From NCBI GenBank assembly GCA_001584585.1, contig LSYV01000029.1:75624-139623 (forward strand): a stretch of 64,000 bases of DNA, read 5' to 3'. Below the pieces are notes generated by a model. It was given only the letters and a program-made list of their open reading frames with translations, was not told where the DNA came from and searched no databases. This DNA comes from Gonium pectorale. Lineage: Eukaryota; Chlorophyta; Chlorophyceae; Chlamydomonadales; Volvocaceae. The stretch's first letter is position 1. Each line of letters opens with the position of its first letter. Shown here piece by piece: positions 34,839 to 46,800 of the stretch. Both the position numbers and the translations under genes were made by a program.

Positions 34839-37800
34839 CTACGCCGCATCGCGCTTGCCATCTTCAACTAGCTTGCTTGCTGCCGCACCGAGGGGGCTCG
34901 GCAGGGGCGGCACAGATGAGCCCGGGCGGCGGGCGCTCCCTGGCGTACCGGGGTCCGATCCACCGGGCGATCCTGACCGTCCGCTGCCGTGCGACAGCAG
35001 GGCGCTGCTGCCAACCTTAACCATCAAGCCGCCGGTCCCCGGCCTCGAGGCCCCGATCACCTGCTGCTGGGCCGACGCCGGCTCCGCAGGCAGTACGGCA
35101 GAGCCGGCGGCGCCCGCAGGGCTTGACGGCGGACGCACGGCCACGCTCTGAACGGCGGCGCCACCCCCAGAACCGCTCGTCCCCGGCCGTAACCCTCCCA
35201 CAGCGCTCGCCATGCGGCTGGCCAGCCTGCTTATGGGACTGGAGGGCGCATCCCTACCAGCGCTGAGGCTGAAGACGGGCGGCGGAGGCATGGCGATGCT
35301 GGCCGCAGACGGTGCCAGGTTGGCCGGCCGGCTGGCAGGCCTGCTGACAACGCCAGCGTCCAGGCTCGCGCGGCGACTTGCGGCCAATGCGACCAGCACC
35401 GGCTGCGGTGTGCCGAGACGCGACGGCGTGCTGGCTCGCACGGGCGACACGGCCCGGTTGGGGCTGGCCGGCCGGCTGGCCGGCCTGCTGACAACGCCAG
35501 CGTCCAGGCTCGCGCGGCGACTTGCGGCCAATGCGACCAGCACCGGCTGCGGTGTGCCGAGACGCGACGGCGTGCTGGCTCGCACGGGCGACACGGCCCC
35601 CTGCCCATTGACATCCACGTCGGGGACGGAGGGGCGGTCGAGGCTCATCCGCATCGGTGTCCTCACGCGTGATCCCGAGGTCGCCAGGTAGGCGGGGCTG
35701 GAAGCGCGGAGAGGGTTGCTGCGATTGGACAGGCGGCCCGCGGCCACCATGCCTGCGCTAAAGCTGGCAGCACCAGCACCAGCGGCCTCAGCGACCTCAG
35801 CCGCCGCCAACACGAGCGGCAGCGGCATCCCCGGTGCGCTGTTGGGGCCATGTTCCCGTCCCGACCTTGAGGCCCAAGTGTCCGCTTCATTCAGAGCCGG
35901 CGGTGGCGGAGCCATCGCGAGAGTGTGGCGGCTGGTGGCAGAGCCCGGCAGTTTAAAGCTCTGCGGCGCGGCTAACGGCTGGGGGAATACCGTTGACATC
36001 TCGTCCGGTGCGCTGTCTGAAGCACCAGCGGCCACTGCAGCCGCGGCAATGGCATCGTCGCCCGCACTCCGTGTTACGGTGCTGCCCCACGCTGCCGTTC
36101 CGCGTGGGGCCGCCCGCATCCAGGAGGGTGTCCAGACCTCCCCCTCTCCAAACTCCTGCGTGAAGTTCCGGATCGCGATTACCTTGTTGAAGTGGAAGGG
36201 GCTCGGAGGGCGGCTGTCCTGAGCGGGAGGTACCGCCGGCGGCGGCGCTGGTGCCGCCGTCTTTGCCTGGGCCGCCACCCTGTCGTCACCCTTTGAGGTC
36301 GGCGGTAGCATGAGGTTCAGTCCAGGGAAGTCCAGCAGGGGCGATAGGGGCCGCGAGCCGTCGTCGACGGTCCCTGCAGAAGCCATTGAGCGAGGCTCCG
36401 AGCCAGCTGGCAGCGCGCCATTCCCCTCCAACGGCTCAGGCATGGCCCCTGCGGCGCCTGATACGGGTACCACTTTGTTCTGACGCCGACGGTCCATGGA
36501 ACCGCGGCGGTCCTTGTCCATTGAGGTCCACCGGCTGCCAGCGTCGGCGGAGCCGCTGCCCGGCTGCTGCATCTTCTCGGCCGAGTCGGTGGCCGACACG
36601 CGAACGCCCCGCTTCGCGTCGTCGTTGGTAGTCCCTCCGCCGCCGCCATAAAGGCTGCTTACCAGGGCCGACGTCTGTGGCGCTTTTGCCAGGCCCGTGC
36701 TGCCCCCCTTGCCAGCACCAGCTCCTTGGCGTCTCCGTCCTCAGCGTCGTCGCCGTCTTGCTGCGCCTTAGCGTCTCCTCCGTTGGCCTTGTTTGCATCC
36801 CAGTCCAGCGCTGTGCCGGGGTCACTGGCGCGCTTATTAGCCAGAAGACCTTTGAAGGCCACGGCGGCTGCGGTCGTGCCAACGGTGTTGGCTGTGGCCA
36901 CGGAGGCCGCATCGTCGAGGTGCTCGGGATGCGGGCGGCTGGCAGCGCTGAAGCGTCTCCCAGCAATCGCCGACACCAGACGGGCGGCGGTGAAAAGGGA
37001 CACGGCGGAGTGGACCGCCATTCGTGCCATGTTGTGATTCTGCAAAGCCCCGGGGGGGATCGAGGGGTCAGCGATTTCGCAGGCCGGGATGAAAATGGTT
37101 TTGAGAAGGATGCATCGGCAACCATGGCACGTCCAGCGCTCCGTCGGCACCGGCCTCAATCCCGGCGCACCTTGGGGTCCCACACGGACATGTTGCTCTT
37201 GTCCAGCTGCGTGTCCGCCACCACCCGCCAGCTCTCCTCCACCATTCCCTCCACGTCCAGCTCTGTGGGCAGCTGCGACAGCAGCTCTGCCACACGCTTG
37301 GTCTCCGTGCTAGATACCTGCACGCCAGGACAAAGGGGTAAATCGCCATCACTTGGAATGCCCGAAAACGCGTCCAGTGCGCATTGCCGACCGGCCGTAC
37401 ACGTACGGAAAGGACACGGGCATACGGCAGTGCATCCGATCCGTGCACCGTGTGCCTGGCACCCTGCCATGCGGTCGCTAGTGTGCATTAGCCGCACCTG
37501 GGAGCAAAACGCAAAGAAGAAGCCAGGACACGCAGTGCACGCTCTGCATGGGGAAACCTGCAGCCGCCGTGCGGGCGCGACACACCAGCCATACCAGGAT
37601 GTCGCGATTGTCACCCCCGTCTTCCCCGCTCTCAAATGTTCCGCACGCGCTCACCTGCAGGTAGGGCCGCAGCAGGAGCCACAGGTAGGCCGCCCACAGC
37701 GCCCAGCTGACCGCGAAGACGACGATGTGCAACGTGCCTTGTGCGCTGAATGCCGCCAGTGCGTCCTTGCGGTAGCCGTCCACCAGGTCCGTCAGGCCCT

Positions 37801-40800
37801 CGTGCAGGTCCTCACGTGCCACCTGCCACACATACTGCCACCTGGCCGGAGGGGAAGAACAAAGAGTAAAAAGCGGGAAAGCTGAGAAAGGAAGGGGCTG
37901 GCGCCCGCCGCGGCAAGGAACCTGGTGAAAGCTCGCAACCAACCCCGGACAGGCGCCGAGGCCCGTCCGCAATGGTCGGAAAGCGCGGAAAGGGGATCTG
38001 TTACTGAGCGCCGCTCGCACCTGCTTGATGAAGCGTTGACGTCGGCGATGGCGTCCAGACCCATCAGGGTGGCTTCCGACATGAGGCGCCGCATCATGGG
38101 GTCGATGGCATGGCGCGAGACCTGGCAGGCATGGGATCGCGAATAAGGCGATTGCGACAGCGGCTGTGAAGCTAGAATAGCCTACCCTAGCATCAACAGT
38201 GTTGGGAAGGGCGGATGGGAACGCGGGAGCAGGAGCCTTCGTGCAAATGGCCAGCGATATGTCGTTCGCAACCAGATTCCCACCTCGTAGAACCGATCGT
38301 TCTGGGAAAAGCACGTCGACGCTTCGTCGCGGAAGCATGTGCGGGCCCCGAATAGCAGGTCTGCGTGGCGCTGCTTGGCGAACAGGGAGCCAGTGTTGAC
38401 GTCGTGCGCTCCGTCGATGCCCCCGTCAGACAGTGTCTCGCCGCCGTAGAGGGTCGTGCGGTACACCACGTCAAGCCACGAAGATTCCTCCCGCACCACG
38501 GGTTGCAAGGCAGCTTGCACCGCCGGATCCTGTGCGGTAGACACAGCGGGTGGGCACATGAGGGCCAAGTGCATTAACATGAGGCCCAAGCAGTTGTCAG
38601 AGACGTAGCAATCTTTGGTCAGCGCCTACTAGAGCTGCCACATGAATGAGAACGTCATGTCGTTTCAAGTCAGCCGCATCTGTGCCACTGCTTGCCCACC
38701 GTCTCCAGCGCCAACTCGTTCGCGTAGTACATGACACGGGAGGCCTGCGCAGTGGAGCGCTCAAACATCTTTAGGTTGACCAGGGACTCCTCCACGCCCG
38801 CAAATTGCAGGTAGGAGACCAGATAGATGATGACGATGAGCGCGCCCCACGCAAAGAAAGGCCAGGCGAGGTGCTTGATGTCAGAGGTGGTGTGCGTCAA
38901 CCGCCTGCGCGCGGGCATAAGACGTGCGGCGAGTTAGGAATACCCGCTGGAACTTGGGCCGTAAGGCTGCCTTTGCCTGGTGAGCGCTGGACTCAGGAGC
39001 TGCAGGGTACACGTTTGGTAGGCCATGCACAGCAAGACGGGCAGAATTACGGGCTGCTGAGAGCCACATCGATACCCAGGCACGCGGCCCTAGGCCCAGC
39101 AGGCGCTCACTTCCGCGTGGAGAAGCGACGCTGGCCGGCGGTCGAGGCGGTCTCCACTGGCGGCGCAGTGACGTTACCGCTCATGGCACGCTTGATGCGG
39201 GTCAGCATCGACTCGTCCTCCTCCTCTGGCTTCGCCGCCTTAGGCCCCTGCTCAGGAGGGATGTGCACACGGCCATTAAAGAGGAACGAGACCGGAGCGC
39301 GAGAGTGCAAGGTGGCGCACTGCTTGTTCCACATGCTTTGATCGACTCATCAGCAGTGTCGCTACCTCCCACTGCGCAGGAGCAGGCAACGACTGCTGGC
39401 TCGCTCTTGCACGGAACGCGGGAACAGGGCATGGGAATGTTGCGCCCTTGCCCTACCTCTTTGAACGTGATGGCGCCCTTGCTGCGAACGGGAGAGCCCA
39501 TTGAGTGGCCGCTCTTTTCCGACGGAGCCACTGTGTATGAGCTGCGGCGCCCCTTGGTGGTGCCCACTCCCGACAGCATAGACGCGCCATCGGAGGCGCC
39601 GTCGTCCACGCCGTCCTTGTCCTTCTCCTTGTCCTTTTCCTTGTCTTCCTTCTCGCCGTCGTCGTCACTCTCGTCGTCTTGGTTTGTGGTGATGTGCCTT
39701 GACGCCAGGGCCCTAATTTGGCCTGCACGGAGGACGAGGATGCAGACATGCAACACACTTTGACGGTGGAGGTTACCCATGCGTCGACGCGCTACGCCGA
39801 TGGAGAGCCCGTATGCGCGGCCGAGTCTGATCCCTGCAGGCACACATGGAGGCAACATTGCCGTACCTTGTGGGATGACGAGAAAGACCGTGAATAGCGC
39901 CGCGCGCGCCCGGGTGGCCTTCCAGAGCAGCCAAAAGACGTAGCCGACTGCGACGAAGCAGACCGCGCATCCCTCGATGAGCAGCAGCGTGATCAGGATG
40001 ACCTTGAGCATCGCAATGTTGTCCTGGGCAATGGTAAGACGGCAAGTTGACACAGGCCACCGTAAGAAGAGTGACCATTGCAGTTCATGAGGCGTCGACA
40101 GGCGTTGTGCGTGCAAGGGCGTGGAGCCCGCAGCGCTTTCCTGAAGGAGCGAGCTTAAGAAGCAATCCTCTACACCGCCTCCGCACCTGTGCCAGCAGCA
40201 GCAGGGTGTTGAGCACCCTGAGATACCCCACGTACAGGCTCTCCCCCACGTTGGCGCGAACAAACAGCCAGAAGCGGTTGGTGGTGAGGGTCACATTCGT
40301 ACCAGCACCTGCTGATCAGCACGAGATTCCGGGACGAAGAGCATTACTACAATCTCTCAAGGAGCAACCGGAGCGTTAGGTTAGACAAAGGGACGTGATG
40401 TGTACATGAATGTGCGCATACATGTTCCACTTGTACGATGTACGCATATGGACATAATTAGGCGGTTACTACCGACCTCCCGTAACTGTCGCGTTGGTGC
40501 CGGACGAGATGTAGAGCTTGTTGGCGCTGGCGTAAAACGCGACCTCGCGAACGGCGGAGATAAAGTCGCTGCGGCAGGCGAACATGTCCGTGGCGATTCC
40601 CAGTCAGGTGCCATAAGGCAGGGTTGATGAGCATGTAGGCAAGGGCCCCCTGTTACGCCCTTGCCGCTGTTATCCTCATGCCGTCAAAGCAAACAGAAAT
40701 CATGCCCCCTAAGTTGCCAGCCTGGCACGCAGACCCTGCCACCCTCCGGTCAGGTACCGAAACGACCCCACTCACTTCCCCAGGTTCCACAGCGTCACCA

Positions 40801-43800
40801 TCATGCTCTTGTAGCTGGGCACCTTGGTGTCCTGGTACTGCGTCATGTTCCTGCCGTTGCGGAGCCCGGGCACGGGGGCAAGGGTAGACACATCAGTTCC
40901 GCTCTCCGCTGCCGTGAGCCCGGCATCCGGCTGTAGGAACTCCGATACGCAACGTACAGTGCGCTGGCCCCAACGGTTAGGTCAGCCAGCTGCCGCCGCC
41001 CCGCCCGCGGACGGGGGGGGGGGACAGCGCACGATGCGATAACGAAGCCGCGGGTCCTGCCTTACATCTGACGTAGGCCTTTCGTGTGCGCAACACTGGG
41101 ATGCTGCCACCCACCATTGCGGCTCGTCCCACAGGTCGTTCAGCTTTGCGCTGGGCGAGCGCCTCAGGCCCTTGAAGCCCAAGTACATGCCCTGGTGCAG
41201 GTACTCGAGGTGGTCGACGTCAGAGGTGAGCCGGTCCGCAAGGATGGGGATGTCGGAGGGCGAGAAGCCGGCGGAGCGCGTCGCGGCCTCGATAGCGCGC
41301 GTGTACATAGCCGTGAAGTGCGACCGGTCGATGGCCTCACCTGCGGGAGGGGCGGTGTCACACAGGGGGGGCGAGGTGAAGACGGGGACGGGTAGGTCAT
41401 GGATGCAGAAGCAAACGGCTACACTGAAGCACGAAAGTACAGTGCCAGAAGCTACAAACAAGCATCGGGTGCACTGCGGGTGTGCAACTGCAAGCAAGGT
41501 CAGGTAAGTGCGATAGTGCGTGGGGAGTAGAAGTCTTGTCAAGCCCAAAGTTTAGGCTTATTTAGCGGCGAGCCGTACGCAACCGCACACCAGACAGGCA
41601 ACGACCCACCCGCCGCGCTGATCTCAACAATGAACTGCTTCTGCTTGTTGATGTAGATGATGAGCAGCAAAAAGCAGACCAAGTGCACCAGCAGCATGCA
41701 GCCAATCACGATCAGCACGTGCAGTCGCAGGCGAGCTACGCCGCGGTGGATCTGCACGGGCCGCGGCAGAGGTGGAGGGTACCAATACGGGGGGAAGGGG
41801 GCAACCATCAATCACAGGTGCGGTAGCACAGTGGGCATGGCCCATATAACGCATAAAGCACACCGTCGAGCACTATAGCTGCTACTTCATGGGTCAAAGC
41901 GCATAAACCTGGGAGAAGCAAAAGCGTTGTTAGGCGTATCAACCACTCCAGCAGCCTTTCACCTTACAACGCTGCCCCTCCTACCTGCCGCCCAGACAGG
42001 AGCTTCAGGAGGCGCTTCAGACGCCGGCCCCGGCTCATGCTGTTGCCAGCGCCCCCTGCTGCACTGGACGCATCCCCGCCATCTCCCTTCTCGCTGCCCC
42101 TTTTGTCTCGATCGTCCTCGTAGTGCGAGGTGGCGTGGGTCGCCGCGTGGGAATGGGCGTGGCTGCCATCATCGCCCCAGGCGGCCTTGTGGCGGCTCTG
42201 GTGGCGCTTGGACTTATGGCCGCGGGCATGGGGGTCATCAACCTCCCAGATGCGATTCCGGTGGGCGTGCTCTTGCTGCCGCTCGCGCTCCTCCTGGCTC
42301 TTGGCGTCAGCGTCCCCGTCCCCGTCGTCGTGATTCTCGTCCTCCTCGTTCTCGTGCTCAGCCTGCTCTACCTCAGCGGCCAGCTCTTCTAGAGTCATCA
42401 GCTGGTCGTCCGGATCCAGGCCGTTATCAGGATCGCGCTCCTTCTCCTCCTCGTCCTCTCCTTCTGCCCCCTCCTCCTCCTCGTTCTCGTCCTCCTCTTC
42501 GTCTTCCTCCTCCGCCTCTTCCTCGACGGCGCCGAGCGGCTCCCCTGGCTTGGCGTGTAAAGCATGAGCTGGGTGGCCGTGGGTGCTGTGGTCGCGGCTG
42601 TGATGGCTGGTGTCATGGCTGTGGTGGCTGGGGTCGTGCCCGTGTCCGTGGTGACTGGTGTCGTGGCTGGGATCGTGCCCGTGTCCATGGCCGTGCCCCC
42701 CGACACGGGACAGCGGACGGGTGTTGCGGCCGGTGCGCGGCCGGCCATCGTTACCGTCATCGTCGAACGCCTCGGCCTGCAAGAGGAGGAGGCCATGCAC
42801 ACCCTTGACCGCCCAGCGACAGTGCCCAAGAAGCGGCGCGAACACATATACCCTCGTGAATACATAATGATTGCGGCATGTGCATGCGCCGTCGCAGTGA
42901 CGCCCGTGGCAGCAGCCATACGCCGTCACTGACTAAAGCGGGGCTGCAGCAAGTCTCGAGTCTCAAGCCCCCAAACTTACATCGCGCTGATCGAAGTAAT
43001 AGCCGGATGCCAACCACTCCTTGACCCGCTTCACGCCGCGCACGTACTGCGCTCTCTCACTGGGCTCCAGGGCTGCCATGGTCTTCTTGCGCACCAGCGC
43101 CTCCTCACGAGTCATCTGCCAGGCAAGGTAAAGGAGCCCGCTCAATATGGAGGTGGCGAGTCTCAGGCCGACAGAACGCGAAAGCAACACGGCTCAGGCT
43201 CTCGGGCTCGCAACGAATGACCACACGGTGTGCCTGGACAAGAAGCCGCCAAGATGCCTGCAAGTATGAACAGCACGCAGCGTTCGCGTCCCCCGCACAG
43301 CGCACAGTGTTATGTTCGCAGCGGGTCGCAGCATCGCCCTGCCGCCAGCCCGCAGGGTCACAAGACTGCACGCCCCGCACCTTCTCGGCCGCGCCCTTCG
43401 TGTTCCTGCCCACGTGCCGGTCGCTCTCGCTATCACTACCGCTGTCGCTGCTGGAGCCATCGCTGTCGTGGCTGGAAGAGCTGCTCGACACGGTCATGTC
43501 CTTCTCGTCACCCACGTGATGATCGATGTCGTATTCGACGTCGTGCGGAATGGGCACCTGAGAACGATTACGCCAAAGGTAAGAACAGGCGCTCAGGGCC
43601 AAGACCTCACGTGAAGGGGGGTGGGCTGCTAGTGAATACTGGACCACTAAATCAGGCCGACGCGCGGTTTTTGACGAAATAGCAAGTGCAATCTTCATCG
43701 GGCCGGGCAGGGAGGCCAACGGGATAGATGCAGCTCGACCTCCCAAGGCTGAGCTCCAATGGTTACAGCAACACAGACAGCTACTACTGCAAGTGGGCAC

Positions 43801-46800
43801 ACGCCCTCCCATCGGCCACCTCCCCTTCGCGCTCCCCCACCTCCTCCGGGTCGACGTGGATCACGTCCTGCCACTCGCGCGTTACGAAGCGCCTCGAGGA
43901 GCGGAGCTTGTCCTTGATGCTGAGCGTGCCTGTGCCAGTCGCCGTTCGCGTGCGGAAGCGATGGTGTGACTGCGGCCGTGAGCTCGGCATCATCGCGCTG
44001 TCGTCGCTGATGGGCGGCCGCCCGGGGCCGCTGCCCGTTGCCGATAGGCTACCAGACCCCTCCAGCAGCTGCGGGGAGCCCTGCATGCGCTGGGAAGCGG
44101 AGCGCCCCGGGTCGTTGCTGCTGCCGTTGGGAGCGGCGGCGGAGTCGGGAGTCGCGACAGAGACGCCGGTGGCGTCGCCGCCGGCTTGCGCGGATGCGCC
44201 AGGGCCGCCCTTGCCGTCCTTGCCCGGGACAGTCAAAGCACTGTCAGCAATCAGGGATTGTCCTGCAAAAAATGTTGTAAGCGCGGGGTTTTGTAGTATG
44301 GGACGCGATCGGCACAACCGGATTCAGACGAAGCACTAAGCATAGTCGGAACATGGCAGTTGCGCAGGCTGGACCGACATGGGCAACGCCACAGAGAAGC
44401 GCCAGTAGGCATTCGCCTGACATACACAGTGCATGGCAAGGGGCGTGCCGAACTTGCGGGGCTGGAGAAAGCCCAAGATGCGTACGTTTGCGTCTACCCT
44501 AAGATCGCAACAGGCGCAAGTCCTCCACCATGGAGGCTCGCCATGCTGTAACAATCAATTTTGGAGCACTGTACGCCCGGTGGAACGGCGCGCACCTGCT
44601 CCGCCGCTTTCGCGCCCGCTGCCGTTCATATGGAGCCCCTCCAGCTCCACGTGGGCGTGATCCACGGCGCCGCTGCTCCGTGTGGCGCCCGAGCCGTTTA
44701 CCGCCTCGGCCTTCAGGGTACGCAACGGCCCCGCCTCAGCTCCCGCGGCGCCGTCAGCGCTGGCCTTACCAACCTTCGTGCCCTTCTCATCCTTCCCCTC
44801 CTTCGCGCCCTTGCCCTTCTTCTTGGCCTTGGCATCGGGGCCCGCTGCTGCCTTGCCCTCGGCAGCAGCCACGCCCTTGCCCACCACATCCTTTGCCTTC
44901 TCGCCAGACCCAGCCTCCTTGTCCTGGGATGCGGCGGCGTTGGTCGCGGCATTAAGCGTTCGGATGTGGAAGAGGGAGGGCGTCATGCCCTCGTCAGGGT
45001 TCACATGGTCCAGGTCCTCTCCGCGCATGGCCGCGTACAGAACCAGCACGTTGCCCTTGATGAGGTTCAGCGGCTTGATGGCTGCCATTAAGCGCGTGCT
45101 GCTTGTGCCGTTCTTGAGGGCCACCTGCACAGGGTGGCATTTTGTGTAGGGCTATCTTCACATGCGTCTACGCAGAGCTGTACAGGGTGCCCATCCCGCA
45201 ATCCAACATAGAGTGGGCTAGCAAACGAGCGGCAAGTCAGGTAGCAGCCAGACCTTCAGGTAATTCAATGGCGCCCAGCATGCCATGCCCCATGCGTGAA
45301 TACGGTTGGTGCGGACAGCCCCGCTTGCGAGCGCAAGCAAACTTAACATCATACCTGGAGGGCAATCTGCAGCGGCATTCCGTCCGCATGCCTGGCCTCG
45401 AAAATCCGGCGCGGGCCCGTTCGGTGGGCGATCTTGCCCTTCATGCCCCCCTTGACGTCTGCAGATTGCGGACCGGGAGCGGAGCGCCATCGTGAGCGGT
45501 GAGCCATACAGGGTTCAAGCTCAACAGGCAGGTGCAGGGACCTGACATCTGCCTCATACCGCTAAGATGACATAGACTGACCATCCCCATCCGCCACCAC
45601 GATCCCCTACATGTCCAGTGGGCACGCACGCGATCACCCCTCTGCTTCAACACCTTACACAACTAGTAGCCACACAAACAACTCACGCTTGTTGCCCATC
45701 AGGGCCTCCTTGCTGAGCAAGTGCGGGTGAGCGTTGGTAGCGCCGCTGACGGCCGAGACGGCGCCAGACTTCATGCTCAGGGCCCCAGGCGGCCCCAGTT
45801 TAAGGAACCGGGACAGCGGCTGCTGGTTCATGCTGTACGAGGGGATGCCGAAGATGAGGCCTGTTGCAGAAGCAAGAATTGGGCAAGTTAGAGCCGACAT
45901 GCTGCAGCACATCAGGGTCGTGGAGGGGAGGACCGTCATGATTTCGCTTGACCCAACCCTACTTGAGCACTGAAGCCAGCTCTGTACGAGGCAGCAGTTG
46001 CGTCGCAGATCAATATCCTTGCCCCGTGCTCACCCGCCGCTGCGTCAGCCTTGACCACCATCATGCGGTCATTGAGCTCGAGGACGCCGCTGAGCATCTC
46101 GGGCCGCCAGAGGCGCACCGTGTACAGGGAGCCAGTCGGCGTATGCTGCACGGGAGAGCCCGGAGGCATGGCGACTGATTCCAGGCACAACAAGGAGAGG
46201 CTCTCCATGCCCGATCGCGAGCTTACAGCCGGCAGTGCATGCCCAGCTGATCAGCAGGTCATGGCCACTGGCATGTTGAAATGGAACGATGCATGGCGTG
46301 TGCCTAACTGGCAACAGATAACAAAGATGTGACAGGAGCGAGATGTGACAGGAGATGAGCACCAACTTCATGGAAGGCTTGCCTCAGCCGATCAGTCGCT
46401 CACCTCCGGGCCTTGGACCTGCAGGATTGCCGCGCGCCACTTGACGATCGACTGGCGCAGCAGGGTGCTGCTGCGCCGCATGCTGCGCCGGTTGTGCGCC
46501 AGCTCTCGGAAGCCCTCTGCGCGTGTGGCGGGGAGCCCAGACGAGCTGCATTGCAATCTAATCCCGGTCGTTGAGTTCTCAAGCTGCCTAAGACACCGGG
46601 TCACATATTTTGGCCAGAGCCGCGCGCGGGGGGAGTCACTGAAACCATCACCTGTTATCAATACCTGCCATACCTCCCATACTCGTTTATATCCGCAGCA
46701 GCCTACCTGCATGTGGGTCGACGTCGCCCTCCCGTTCCAGTCTCGTCTCCAAGCGCTCTAGCTTTATGGCCTTCTTCTCCGTCTCCAGTGACACGTAGTG

